Source: Tenebrio molitor
Lineage: Eukaryota; Arthropoda; Insecta; Coleoptera; Tenebrionidae
DNA length: 64,000 nucleotides
Reading direction: 5' to 3'
NCBI RefSeq assembly: GCF_963966145.1
Contig: NC_091048.1
Span: 24,862,001-24,926,000, forward strand
Under the pieces are notes generated by a model, which saw only the letters and a list, made by a program, of their open reading frames with translations, did not search any database and was not told the origin of the DNA. A program made the translations under genes and the position numbers. Positions 1 to 13,291 of this stretch are shown piece after piece; the first letter of the stretch is position 1; each line of letters opens with the position of its first letter.

Positions 1-264
1 TAACAATGGTTGCTAGGAAGTGAACAAATTCGGACAAATTTTCCCTATTTTAGGCGTCGAAAATACAATGATATGGGGTAATTTTCATCCTTTTGATTTC
101 ACCTCCAAAAGTCATTTACGCAGAATTATTTTGTGTCAAGGATACTCCACTTTTTTTCAAACTTATTTCAGAATCACACTGTATTATGTTATTACTATTG
201 GCCGCAAAAATGAAGTTTTATGTGCTGAGGCTGGTAGTTTAGCTGCCGAATGTTTTACAATTAT

Positions 265-389
265 GTACGGTGGCCGGCAAAAAAAGTTAGCCATCATTTA
301 AATGTCAGTGTCATTAAAGCATTAATTACACATTTGGATTTTGACGTAACAGAAAAGTGATGGCTAGTTTTTATTGCCGGCCATTGTAC
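265..389. mobile_element. 125-bp foldback element with GTAC ends
   Basis: The left arm (GTACGGTGGCCGGCAAAAAA) and right arm (TATTGCCGGCCATTGTAC) are inverted copies over about 38 bases, sharing AGTTAGCCATCA/TGATGGCTAGT. The whole unit can fold into one hairpin. No gene. Confidence 0.7.
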
Positions 390-496
390 AAGTTACTTAA
401 TTAAATCTGTTTATTCACTTCAACTTTCAATATGTCAGATTCAGAAACGAATTTGTTAAAATTTGAGTTTAGGAATTTCAAATGATTTAGGTAGTT

Positions 497-553
497 TACT
501 TTATCTGCCGCTCGTCAGCAGAGATAATAACTTTATCTGCTGCTCGTCAGATG
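497..553. repeat. Two direct copies of a 20-base word
   Basis: ACTTTATCTGCCGCTCGTCA and ACTTTATCTGCTGCTCGTCA lie 33 bases apart in an otherwise featureless AT-rich stretch. Confidence 0.7.
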
Positions 554-1383
554 CCATGACAAGGAAGTGACATTTTAGCATTATCAATCACACATTATTC
601 AGTATAATGTCACATTTTACTGACGTTTGAAGAAAAAATGGTTGATTCAACGAAACAAGAGACTTTTATGACAGCGTTATTTCGGCAACGTGTGCAAAAT
701 CAACGGTCACTGGTTCGTCACTTGTTTAAATATAACATATTACGTCAGACATACCTCAGTAAAATTCTTCAAAGCGCTGTTAATCACTTTTTTATTTAGA
801 CACCCAGTATTTGACTAAATGTTCGATTTATGTGAAATTCTAAATTGTTTACGTCAGTAAGGTTTTAAAAGTGTCTGCAGTTATTTAATTGTAACTCGTT
901 GGTGAAGTTTTAAATGTAAACCAAAAAGGTAAAGATGTCACATTATCATTTATGTTTCAATTTTAAAGCGAAAATTATTTACACTGTATCCATTAGTGCG
1001 ATATTAGCTTATACACTGTCATAAATATTTGAATTCTAATTATAAGTTCTGGCATACCTCGGGGATATGTTTAGTTTTCCCACTATTTATCAATAATGTA
1101 CCGCAAGCTATATAAATTTCGTGCTCAAATGTAATTTCGACAAATTAAATTAGTGGCACAAGTCTAATTTAATCGTTGAATTTGTAATTGTGTTCTTTGT
1201 TATTGAAACACAAAAAAAATCTTCGAGTGTGTTGCAACAAAGACTCATTTCTTTTACCAAACAATTCTTTCTTCTACGTCACGAATTAGTTTTTGCAAAA
1301 GGAATATGAAATAAGCTTGGTAACACAAGTAACGTATTTGTTACATTATTTTACTCCCTTTAACCGAAGACGTCCTATATATC

Positions 1384-1668
1384 GGGCGTTCAAATGATAT
1401 TCTCGGCTGGGAAAGCATTGGAAAGTGTCAAATTGTTTTTCTTTCTTAAAGTGTAAATTAACAATTAAGTAATTAGAGTATATTGACAGCTAACCTAAAA
1501 TTTATAAACAAAAAGTCTTTCCGTTTTTTTTTTGGTGAAAACAAACATGTTCAATCATGTGCCGATTAAACATAAACAAATGTCATTCGCGTCAAACGGC
1601 GGGAAATTCAAACTTTACACTGTTCCAAATGGTTTACGCCTACTCAGCGCACGTTTTTATTTGAACGC
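1384..1668. mobile_element. MITE family M-2, copy 1
   Basis: It starts GGGCGTTCAAATGA and ends with the inverse (TTATTTGAACGC). The interior shares AAAGTGTAAATT, TAAACATAAACAAATGTCAT and GGCGGGAAATTCAAACTTT with the copy at 13292-13645. No coding capacity. The target duplication is not clear. Confidence 0.75.
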
Positions 1669-2689
1669 ATGATATCATCCGATTGGTTTTATTTTTTGTT
1701 CACAATAAAAAAATGTGGTGATCCGGAGACCTAAATAAATTAAAATGTTCTTCCCAGAACAAATATTTGTCAAACAACAAATATTTTTCTAGTTAAACCC
1801 GACAAAATTAAACATTCTTAATTAAAATCTCTTCGTTCCTTTAGTAGTTTGTGCTTTCGTAAAGCACTTATTTCCTTCCTGGTTTTAAAACACCTGTAAA
1901 TATCCCCCTCCATTTCTTCTTTCTTTATTTTTAGATTAATTCAAGTCGATTTTCTGCGAGCACGCATTTATCTCTGGTAATTCGTGCCCGAACCTTTGAC
2001 CAAATAACGATTAATATCGCCGTAACAATTGAATGTGCAGGTTATTATTTCGCATCTAATGTCTAAGCGTCGGAATTTATTCCCAACATTTACGGAATGA
2101 ATTTATAACGACTATAAAACTATTCCCGAATAGACTTTCGGCCGTAATACGTGCGGCAAAAACACGCAATAATTTATTTGTATAATGCCTTTTAAAGGCA
2201 ATGTAATGAATTAAACAGTATAATAATCCGACGCTTTATGCTCGTTATAGCGCCGGTTACAAAGGCCGTCACGGCTGAAAATATTAATCATGGAACCGGG
2301 AAACAATGTGTGTTTGAAAACGGGATTTCAGGAGGTACGACCGAATAAAATCCGCACACGTCACCCAAGTGACGAACACGGTGCCCAAAAAATTACCACC
2401 CCAGAAAAAAAAGAAAACGTTTCGAAAATGAGTTTCTAAAGCTTGATCTGGGGCTGAAAAAAATTCTTCATTAAAACGTTAGGTGCGAACGTTTTTTTTC
2501 TCGAAAGCACGTTATCTAAAATGACTGTCACAACACCTCAAGATCCGCTAAACCGATTGACTTGAAAGTTTACAGCAAAAAAATAATAATCTCAAAAAGG
2601 ATGAAACTTTCTAGACCAGACTTAATCGCGTTAGCAGCGAGCTTCTCGCCCCCAAAAAAAATAAAATGATAAGAGCCAGATCAGCTCGT

Positions 2690-5600
2690 CTCTCGTTAAT
2701 ATTAACGCCTAATCCGGTCTCGTCCTAGCGCCAGATTAACACGGCTTCCGGTCAATTAATTACGCTCCTGAAAGATACATCAGTTGCGACGTGAATATTT
2801 GATGTTGGTGGAGGCGCCGGGCCGGTCCGCCAGGACTTGGTACTTTCGACGTTACAGGGTTATGGCAGGGTGGTCGGACAATTTAGCACGTGGTACGGTC
2901 GACCACTCCGCACCATGTATCGCCCCATTTGGCCCCGTGAACTATTGAATTATGGCGGACACGGGGCGAATGTAAATGGGGGAACCGGTCCGCACTCACC
3001 AAGATTTACAATACGATGCCGACGAGACTGCTAAGGGTGCCATTAGTACCGCGGCTCTTGCACCGGGGCCAAAAAAAAAAAAACAAAAAAAAAAACACCC
3101 GGGATTATTTTCAAAACACGATCGCTCGTGGGGCGGAATCGCAGCAACAAAGACCGGAGAGCAGTCGCCTGTCTGGTTTTATTGCTCCAGTAAGTGTAAT
3201 TGCAAAGACTATGTTTAATGCCCGGGCTTTAAAGCTGGAGGTTGTTCGGAATCCCGAGAGGAGCGCGGCCCCGCTTCTCTGGATGCTAATATGATATCCT
3301 GCGGGACTTTCATTAAACAACTATAGCTGTCCACATTTACAGACCGGGATTACGAGTTTTCTCGCACACCGACACCGAGTTAGTGTTTCATTTCGAATTT
3401 TTTAATACGAGAATGACGAGTAATTCGGTACCTTTTTTAAGTGGGGGACCGTTCCACATAATGTATGTAAATTGGCGTGCACGGGAAAATTGCTTTTCAT
3501 TTTTATTTCCCCGCTCACGCGCCGAACGAAAAATCCAGCGTCTGGGGACGGTTTTTCGACCGCCACTCGAGCCGAAAAATGACGCACCTAATCGCCCCCG
3601 CAACCACCCTCTATTGAGTAGTTTATTAGCGGGATCGCCTGTTTGCATAAATATTGTTCGCTTGATTTGGACGATTTGTGGAGGCGGCGCGATAAAAACC
3701 CGCACTCTTTATCTTGGCCGTGACAAATAATTGGATACATTATCAAGCCGACCCGTCGCTTTCATCCTCGCCCTATCTAGTTAATTTTTCAGCTTTATCT
3801 TTGATTGCGCCGCACGAAACTTCGAGAAAGGGTTTGAATTTGACCTTTGCAATTATTTACGCCCCCGCCCCGTGTGAATTAATAAGGCGATTGTCTCGTC
3901 GTCGTCGACGACGCTCTTCCTGCTCCTGCGACGGCAAAAATTAAATTAATAAGTGTTGTCGGGACTAGGGTTTTTCGTCTTTTTCCCGGTGGTGCAACTT
4001 TCGGATTGGTGGAGGCACATAATGAGTTTTTCGTACATTTATCATCCAATGAAGCTCTATCAGAAGGTGACGTGTCCGGAAGTGCGCCATTACCGAACGT
4101 GTCTCATCTATTGTAACTGCAGAGTGGTTCGATTCTTAGCGTTCGTTCCTGCTGCGATTAATCCGAAACTTTTCCAGTCTTCCCTGGCACCGAAAAAATA
4201 AAGATCCGTGAGCTTTTAAGTTTATTGTTCGATGTTATCGCGGGATCTGATTGAATCATGGCATCTGAGCATGTGAGCCGCGTTTTATGTGAGTTATTGT
4301 AAAATATGGCAAGCTAAACACTGCAACGAAAGCAATTTTCCCGAATCCGTTTCCGCATTTTTATTTAGATCAAACATTTCCCGATACATATAGGAGGTCG
4401 GTCGGAGCGGTCGGGCGGCCATGTTGGTGACGTCGGACATGTTTTAATCATGAGTTTTATAAAGTTGTCTTCTGAATCCGCTCTTTTAATTGAATTTCGC
4501 GTGAATCCTTGCGTTAAATATTCGTTTGTTCACCGGAGGGTGGGTGGGTGGTGGCGGCGGCATCCTCGGCGATATTCAAATGTCGCCGCTTCCTCTTATA
4601 ATTTGTATTGTCTGGGATTATCAATTAGGGCGGAATTAAAAAGCGAGACTAGGAGAGCGACCATCGGCGGTTCAAATGGGGTGAAAAAGCTCGTCCGACG
4701 TGGACTAGGGTCGCCGGATTACGAACAAGTCCGGGACAGCTCGGGAAGGGTTGTTGGTAATTAGTGGTGGTTGTTATGTGTCAGTGGCAGAAGGTACATG
4801 CCACTTGCGATGTTATACGACCTTGTGCGTAATGTCTTGCTAAACGAGATACATTTTTAATTAAAATTAGCTTAATGGCCGCTTAAATTTCAACAAACAG
4901 CGAGGCGAAAAAAAAAGTTGCCACCCGTCAGAATTAATTTGGAAGTTTCGGGACGGGGCCCCGAAACTTAAGGTGGCGGTGTCCGGAAAATATATCACCG
5001 CCGGATAATAAAAGATAAAGAGCTGAATTTTCAATTTGTAATTCGATTTATGCCCACGTAAAATATGTTTATGTTCGCGGCAGAACGTGGATCGTCTTTA
5101 AAATAAGAGCCCGACCGGGGCCCTCCCTTCCGCGCCCCGCTCAATGATTTATAACAAAACTTGATTCTAGCGATTTGACAATAAAAGTTTGTTTTCAAAA
5201 GTTAACTCGAGCCACGCAGAATAAAATATCACCGTCGCGCTCGCCTCTCTCTACGTAATCCTAAACTTTGTTACAGATGTTTTAATTAAAAAGAGCCCAG
5301 TAATGAGTCAACTGTCACGTCATCAGGTCTACCAACGTTCAGCTGACAAAAGAAACTCTGATTAACTGCCCGTTTTTAAGCCCCGACCCCTTTATGAGAT
5401 CTTCCAAGGGAGACCTCGATTTAACGAACTCTTTGTTTTCGGAAATTTCAGCGGCGGGATATATTGCCGCACCGAGATGATGCTGCCGCCGCCGACGCCG
5501 CCTCCTCTTCCCGAATAAAGGATTCGAGCAGTTAATTCGTTCGCGGCGTTTACAGAATATGTTCTACGACTCCGATAGAACCGAAAAATCGAATTACGGA

Positions 5601-7480
5601 TCTCCCCTTTTCGGACTCTCACCCGCGGTGCTTGGTACGCTCCGACGACCCAGTTCGGCTTTTTCAACGCTCAACCTTTCATGAATCAATTATCATTGCA
5701 ACTAATGAGTCGACCCTGAATATTTCATGGCCACGAGTGTGCTCCTGACAGCTGACACCTACCCCAGTCCGGGACGCGACAACCGAGAGGCGCATATTTT
5801 AAGAACGAACACCTAGCAGCAGCAGAACTTTCCGCGATCCCATTTATTTCTTAAGTATTAATTACATGGTTTCAAACAATCTACCATTGTGATCTGCACT
5901 GGTAAGCGGATTTTCCGCAAAAATGTCAAAAAAACGTCAACGATGTGCTGTTGTTAACCTAGAAAACATCTATTGAATAGACTTCTGGTCCTCACTGTGA
6001 CAACACCACAACTGACTTCGTTTCGAAAGTGTTGTTACCGACACCATCACATTTTATTCGTACAAATGTCATTTAGATTTTTTTTTTCAGTTTCAATTTA
6101 AAAAATCACATTTCCGTTGTCGATTATGATCGCTAACGGAATTCGGGTGGTGGAACGGCAAAAACGGGGAAAACCCAGTGGGTGCGCCAACATTTTCCCC
6201 CATTTGTAAAATCCGTGACCTAGATCGTGGCACGTGGCGCCCCATCCGACCCGGTCCCATCAGGATCGACATTTCTTTTCCTTTTCCCGATTGTGTACGT
6301 AGCAGAGCTTGGAAGAGATCAAAATAAATAAAAATCGGGGTCGGGGTTTGAGCCTTATCTAGGTGTCGGGACTGGTGGTCCGGAGAACGTCGGCGAATCA
6401 TCACAAGAGTAATGCCGCGGCGACGTTATCGACGAATAAAACTCAGAAATATAAAGACGTTGATTAAAATATTTTATCAAGTCGGCGAGAGGCTGAGTGG
6501 AAGCCGTTTCCGTCGGGAGAGGGAAAATATTATTCCGCTTTTGGGAGGACGCCTCTTTTGAACGCTTTGACTCGACGGAAGACAGAAAGACGCGATAAAA
6601 AAAAAATAAAACATACATATAGAGATATCGCACGGGGGCGGCCGCCGCCGCCGAGCGATTCTCCCTCAAGGATCGGGAGCGGTTACACTAAGCGAAATAC
6701 ATGCAAATTAACGCGTGTCGGTAGCTGAAAACACGGCCCGACTGCATCTCGTCCTACAACTTCTACATTCCCATACATATATTCATGCATGGATAATGTG
6801 GGACGCACGCGAAAGGATAAATTTATTCACGGGACGACTTAAAAGCCCCCCGGACCGGGACCGCCGACTCCGGGGGAAAAATTAATAATCACCGCCGGCA
6901 CCAATAAGACGTTTTATTAACCAGGCCCCTCGAACACCCCGGAATGAATTATTTTTCGGGTGGGTCCCGGGCGACCCATGAATTATTTGGCGGGAGGGAG
7001 TTCCGATTTGAAATTGAAATGACGACGGCGGCGGAGGACGAGTCCGCCGAAAAGGATTTATAAATAAATCGCCCCAGCAGGATGATATCACCTCAAAATT
7101 TCTCATCCGTGCCCGTCCGTCCAACTTTTCTCTCCTGGCAAATATTTAGGGACGGGGTGTTCCCCCTATAATTTGCGGTAATGTCTGCGAGGGCCCCGAT
7201 CCTCGCCTATTTACACACTGTTATTATCAATTTGGGTTAGAAAGTTAGACGGAGCACATTTGTGGACGTTTTGCATGCATTGCGCTGTGTCAGGAGTTGA
7301 ACTCGAGTTTATCGGCAGTTTGCAATACCTCAATAGTCGTAGCAGTGTGTCCCCCTCGTGTTTGCTCTGTCATCGACGATAATTGCCGCTACAACTTCTG
7401 AATTATATTTCCCCTGCCAAACCAGAAATTATTTCTGGGCAAAAACGACACTGCCCAAAAAATATATCGAAAAATCCCAC
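2690..7480. other. GC/CpG-rich noncoding block, no transposons seen
   Basis: Many CG dinucleotides, GGCGGC and CCGCCG runs, and several 60-115-codon open frames on both strands, none resembling a protein. The texture is like that around the Rbp6 exon, so conserved regulatory DNA is possible. No exon with good splice sites and recognisable content was found. Confidence 0.5.
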
Positions 7481-9042
7481 GAAAATGTTCTTCGGATTAA
7501 GACAGGAAGGTCGATAATAAAAAGTCAGGGATGAGAATTTCACAAAGGACCAAGAGTGAAAAGTTAAAAAATATTTTGAAATTAAACTATAGTATCAAAA
7601 CTACATTTATTGTAAAATTTCTACAGTAAACAGTTTTCTTGGAGTATATCTTCATACACCTTCATAGATTTATAGTCTATAATCCTCAGAGACCCTTCAC
7701 AGGATTAGAGAAAATGACCCTATCATGGAATACCAAAAGTATACAGTCGAAGCAAATTTCCAAGTTTGACTGTTAATAACTCCATAAACAGAGGGTTGAC
7801 AGTAAATTGGTACTAAAGTTTTTTTACTTGTATTTCAATATAGAATCATGTGATGTCAATATTATGCGCCATTTTTAATACACCCTGTATATTAAAAAAC
7901 AGTGGTATAGACAAAAAAATTGAATTAAATATTCTGAATGGATTACATTTGAAACATCTACATCAAAACCACAAACTTAAACCTTTCGACAGAGCCAGTA
8001 TAAGGTGTTTTTAATGTAAAATGGAGTCACTCTAGTAAATATTACACACACAAGGAAAGCGTGCACACTTCATTTCTCTGTATTGGACGTTCATGGAGCT
8101 CATCCACAAGAGCGCATTGACTGCTGAATATTTATACGGGGAGAAAAAGAAAGAAGCGAGCGAAAGTTCTAGAAACAACCCTCGTCTAGTCTCTCAGATA
8201 TGCCGCTAGTCCATACGAAGAGTGTATTCCATAATCGGGTCATTTCCTCTAAGAGTAGCCATAAATAACTTGTGAGTTGGAAGATAATCAGATTTAAGAT
8301 ATTATTCGAGAAAAAAATGTAAGAATAGAAAATTTGGAATGTCCGTTTAAAAGGCAAAAGAGAACTTCAAGATTTAAGTGGAAATTTTATTTATTATCAC
8401 CACAGTGAAAATGAAAAATAATTGGTATGAATGTCAAGTTTTGCTCCCATGTAGAAAATCTGCGTAAAAAGATTCATTTTTAAGATAAAATAAAGTTGAT
8501 CGCAACTGGGACAATCAGACACAATGGCGAGGATGTGACGACGGAAATGCTACGGCGAGAATGTGATAGGGGTAATGTGATACAAATACATATTTACCCA
8601 GGATTGTATATTCCCTTTTAAAAATATCAAGTTCAATAGACCGGTGCTAAAGTTTAGATTTAGATTCCAAAACTATGCTGCCCTTTATCGAATGTTTCTT
8701 GCTTAGTTATTCCGACATAATAAGTGAACATATCGCCACGACAAAAGAGGAATTTTTACTCTTGGTTAATCTGAATTAATGAAATGATTCGCACAGCTCC
8801 CGATCTGAATCCACCAGAGAACTTGTGGAATGCAGAAGATGATAAAATTGGAAACTGGCAAAATACAAGAGAACCCACAAATTGTTTAGGAACGTTCAAA
8901 GTACCAGATGCTTCGGGATAATAGAAGATAGATAAAAGTTTCGCTACCAAATAGTACTAACAAATTTTGCATCAAGAAGAATTTGTCTGTACTTTTTCCT
9001 CTTATATTTTCTCAAAGAAATTCTTTCCCACAAAAGTCTCTA
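7480..9042. other. AT-rich stretch with transposon debris
   Basis: ACACCCTGTATATT near 7882 resembles the ends of common insect DNA-transposon repeats. GGCGAGGATGTGACGACGG and GGCGAGAATGTGATA near 8527-8575 form a weak tandem. The Tc1 relic lies at 8723-8920. Otherwise nothing recognised. Confidence 0.5.
8723..8920 (+). pseudogene. Tc1-like transposase relic
   Basis: In one frame EHIATTKEEFLL, and 70 bases on, in another frame, APDLNPPENLWN followed by DDKIGNW. The second is the Tc1 landmark SPDLNPIENLW, which contains the motif before the third catalytic acidic residue. The first fits the preceding DPKHTS...TKEFL segment. One frameshift and two stops separate them. No intact terminal repeats were located. 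Confidence 0.7.
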
Positions 9043-9836
9043 CAGTGGTTATTTACATTACAAAAATTTACATTTACAAATGCGGTAGGTTACATTTTAC
9101 AGCGCGAGGTTTTTAGATGGAAACACGGGCAGCGGGGGTGTTTTAACAAAAACCGAGCGATGTAGAATGCCTACCGCATTAGTAATGTATTAATCTTTTT
9201 GGCCGACGACCTATTCATTGCTCATTTTCTCAAATTTGAAATTTATTCTAACCAAGAATTTTGCAAAAACCTGTGAAAGACTGACATTTGATTAATGAAA
9301 TGGCAGAAAGTTATATACCGATAATAATTAACATGCTTACGATTTACACCACAAGATGGTGCCATCGTACTTTAGATGCCAGGTTGGTAGAACTGACTAA
9401 TTTGTATAGTAGGTTGCCTCGTTGAAAATTGGGGGGCGCGGGGAAAAGTAACTCGTGACGTAAAATCAACCTAGAAATTTTGAGTGTTCGAATAAAACCC
9501 AAGGTTTATAAGCTCCGTGGGGTTTATTGGGTTTCATTCTAGTGAGGGAACACCTAATGCGTGATCGACAGACTCTGTAGTAAAAGTTTAGTGCATTATG
9601 ACGTCACGAGTAACTTTTGCGGGGGAAAAAATTCAAACTATTGTTTTAAATGGCAACGAGGCAACCTACTATACAAATTAGTCAGTTCTACCAACCTTGT
9701 TTAGATGAAAACAGTTTTTTTGGAGGTCCTTGAAAGTTTAAAATTTTCTTGTTAGTTTACACACCCCGTGCGGTAAAATGACAGATAATGTGCAAAAATT
9801 GAAATACCGTAGCTGTTCTAAATGTGATTTTGAGTA
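9043..9836 (+). repeat. Dispersed repeat family HP-1, copy A (interrupted)
   Basis: This copy matches 20085-20660 and the inverse of 18117-18394. Shared landmarks are TTATTTACATTAC, ATGCGGTAGG, an inverted return of the same text ending GCCTACCGCATTAGTAATGT, then CACCACAAGATGG. After the nested MITE come TTTTTTTGGAGGTCCTTGAA and CGGTAAAATGACAGATA. Relative to copy B it has lost about 100 bases after the MITE site. No reading frame is shared by the copies. Confidence 0.8.
9379..9699. mobile_element. hAT-type MITE with 46-bp inverted repeats and 8-bp target duplication
   Basis: Left arm CCAGGTTGGTAGAACTGACT onward is repeated inverted at the right end over 46 bases with one mismatch. TTTAGATG flanks both sides (9371-9378 and 9700-9707). 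The related repeat at 20.4 kb has this site once and empty, which supports the boundaries. The interior holds a second inverted pair (AAAGTAACTCGTGACGT and its complement), so nearly the whole 321 bp can fold back. The 8-bp duplication and terminal CAAGG/CCAGG fit the hAT superfamily. No coding capacity. Confidence 0.88.
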
Positions 9837-12800
9837 AAGGAAGCCAAAAAACAATTTACATTTGCTTTCTGCTTCTACATTTTTTGTTTCCGCTGTTCAT
9901 ACAATCCACAGTCGATCTTTTCGTTTTTAACAACAATTTTAAATCACCTACTTCGTCACGTGATCTTCCAATTATTATTACTTCCCGTTGGGTTATTATC
10001 GAAAAAAAAACCATTTCGAAAGAATTAAACTACGCCAGGGTCATACGTCACATTTTTTTCACTACTTCCTAGGATTCGTCCCTTTTCGTGCGGCGCGTGT
10101 CATCCCCACACACAAAAAAAAAAAATCTCCCGTCCCTTGCACTTTTTGTTGTTTGCATGGCTTAATTAGATTTATCCGGCCGATCCATCATGAAGGTATC
10201 GGGGAAAGCGAGGCCGACAATTGGTCCCGGCGAAAAAAAAATCGCCCGATTTATCTTATTTCGGCCAATAAATCCGGGTTTTTGGGCACGTCTCACTCGG
10301 AGCCCGGCGATTTTTCTTGTTTCGTTTTCGGCTGTTCCTGTCGATTTATGCATTCCTGGGACGTTATCCCATAAATAGAATAATAACATCGGCGGGGTGT
10401 CCTTCCCTACGTGTAATAAACGGACCTGAGGTTATTTTATTGAAAATGTATGTTTGTCGTGGAAGGCGAATCGATAGGGAAGGTGGGCCTGCCGGCGCCG
10501 GGGTAAATAATGCCGCCTGTAAAACATTTATCTCTAGCACCTGCATGCAGGCAACCCATCTGGCGCCGAGCGTCGTATCGCCAACGAACGGGTATTTGCG
10601 TTACGACCACCCAATTTCGGTTATAGAACTCACCGTTAATTATTTAACCCCGGAACATCAACTTTTAGATACCGGGAGCCCCACTTACGAAGCTCCAAGC
10701 CGGCCGACTCCATACGAAATTGCATTATGAATATATAACACTCACTAGGTTTTTCATTTCTTCCAGTTCCAGGAACCGCCCCGGGCCCCATTTAACATCC
10801 ATAAAAAATGAGCGCCCAGCTCACTCCCCCCCTCCACACACACACTCACCCGCTCAATCCGGGACCACTTCGACAAAACCCGCTCCCGCAATAACAAAAC
10901 TAATCGAAAGCCGCCGCCGACAAATTTTTATCTAATTGTTATCAGACCAGGAGAGTACATAGTTGACAAAAAAAAAACAACCCCCCTTTTTACTGCATAT
11001 TGAGCCGCGTTTTGTGCTTTTGACAGGACGAGATTTTACGGGAGCGATAGCAATGAAGATAGCGGACAAATTTCAACTTGAAAGAAAAAACGCATTCGAA
11101 TTTTATAACGCAATTGTCAGGCGGTTTCGCGTGTCGACAACAATCCGGCCACCAGATTTTCGACAACAGGAGGACTCCGTTAATTGGTCGACAACGCGGA
11201 ACAACGCCGACAGATCCACGCGAAATGATAATTCTTCGGGGGAGGGAACGTGACGTGTTAATTATCGCGAGATCATCGAGATTTCGAGGGAAAGGTGTCG
11301 GACGTACGCACGAGTGGAAAATTGCGAAGGAGAAAAGATGACCAGTATCGACATCTGAAAGTGAGAAGTAAAACTAAGCGGCGGTGACGGCAACAGGAAG
11401 AAACCTGATCCTTCACAACTGGGAGTTGTTGGCCAGATGTAAATGAACTGGTTCAGATGTCACAAGTCAAAAAACAAACTGGGCACTGTACAATTCCGAG
11501 AAAGTAGTTCTGGTAAAGTGTCAAACATATCTCTAGAGAGAATGAAAGAGTTAAATCAGTTCTTGAATGTTTGCAGAATGCTTCGTGTCAAAAGTTAAAT
11601 AATGAGAATCGAACAATCTTCAAATCTATCAACCTTGTTAAAGAATCACTTCTCTTTTGAGAAATGCTCAAATATCAAAGGTCAGATTTTTTATTAATTC
11701 TGAGACAGAACGTATAAATTAGGAAAAATCGGTAAGGGCAATTTTTAATTTAATTAAGCCCAAACGATGACGCTCCAAAGCTTGACGGTCTAATCTTGAT
11801 GGATTGTTTCACAGAAAGGTCATATCTGTGAAGCTAGACGCTCACTAGAACAACAGTTCTTTTAATTTATTTTTAAGACCCCTTTGACAGACGTCAATAA
11901 TGTCAAAACGACTTCAAGCATATTCTTTAATATCCTGTTATTCTGTAAACTGCCCTAAGTCTTCTTCTCTCATTCACCAACTCTTTGACAGTGGTTCCCC
12001 CTCGTGTAAAAACATGAAGACAATGAATAACTCACTTTGAAAAACTAATTTTCTTTACTTTTACCTTCACTTATCATCGTCACAAATAAATTAAATGAAA
12101 ACCTAATCCGTCACAATGATTTGGACTAAACGGATGAAAAACTAGTATTTACCTATGATAAATACGTAATGACATTCATTTGAATGTCGTAATTACGTAC
12201 ATTACCACACTGGCGACACTTTACTGCACTGGTGCGGTAAAGTGCAAGGTAAAATGTTCGTACTGTATCAGTGGTATTTTTACAGTATTGACAGAAGCGT
12301 GACCTAAATAACGTAAAAAATATCTCCCGTTCTGGATTATCTAATATGTATTATTTTTTCTCACTTACTAGTTGCCTCCTAGGATAATAATTGACAGTAG
12401 ATGATACGTTGTAACTAAAATTGAAATTTGTTGGCAAAACAAAAATTATTTAATGTCATAAAAAAAACTGTCAGTGTCAATTATGTGTCAGTTTTTTCAG
12501 AAAACTTCGCGAATATGTCTCGTGTTGGAAACAAAAGCACTAAACTATCAACGAGGACTGTCGAAAGAATGTTGAAGGGAAGAAAAAATTCAGCTTTGGC
12601 TAACAAAAGAATATCTCATCTAAAATGGGCTCCAGAACAAAACTGCAAAATTAATCATGATTTTTTTGTGTCGATTTTCCCCCAAATACTCCGTCGCCCA
12701 TGTTTCAACTGACACCTACAACTTATTTTCACGCAATAACTTTCGTTTTCCCCACCAAATTTGAATTTTACTCCACGATAGTCGTATCGTAACTTCGTAT

Positions 12801-13291
12801 TACGATACTTGATGGTTTTCCATCTCGTATCGTAACTATTATCATTTATCACTTATCAGATTCCTCCGATGAGGAATGAGCTGATGATCACACATTTAAA
12901 GTGTCCACGGTACAAGAAGACAAATAATCAAAAAGCTCACAAACAACGTAAAATCTAATTCATCACCTAGGTCCTCCTTTATGGAAAATTGAAAACGATG
13001 TGTCGTAGACAAAGTGTACAGCTCCGAATGCTTTGTGGAAGATGCTGGTAAAGGACGACATCTCAAGAACTCATTGCAACTTCATTTTGTAACATACTCG
13101 TAGATCGCGCAAAGTATTGATAAAACGAGGAGCAATATTCTTTAAATTGATCATCACGCTTTTCATTCACTTACTCTTCTATCAAATATTTTCAAAACAC
13201 CGCAACTGCACCCAACAACTACTTCTTGACCGTCAGATAATGCAACACAATAAAATTAGATAAAAATTTTGCAAACATTTTGAATTACATC
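9837..13291. other. Noncoding: GC-rich block then AT-rich stretch
   Basis: From 10060 to 11420 the sequence is CpG-rich with spurious open frames on both strands. From 11420 to 13291 it is AT-rich and holds the two small palindromes at 12163-12244. A 94-codon frame at 12428-12712 (plus) has an ATG and basic composition but no family I recognise and no support from neighbours. Confidence 0.5.
12163..12244. repeat. Pair of adjacent small palindromes
   Basis: TACGTAATGACATTCATTTG mirrors AATGTCGTAATTACGTA (12163-12200). CACTTTACTGCACTGGTGCG mirrors itself through GGTAAAGTG (12217-12244). The second shares the TGCGGTAA core with hairpins near 9.1, 18.4, 20.1 and 42.0 kb. Confidence 0.65.

Larger units (their letters stand above)
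390..2690. other. AT-rich noncoding stretch
   Basis: Apart from the direct repeat at 497-553 and the MITE at 1384-1668, I see only AT-rich sequence with stops in all frames and no splice-bounded exon. GC rises gradually from about 2200. Confidence 0.6.

Noticed and set aside
12428..12712. 94-codon basic open frame (MLAKQKLFNVIKK...)
   Set aside because: Looks more protein-like than most, but no similarity recalled, no splice context and no neighbours to support it.
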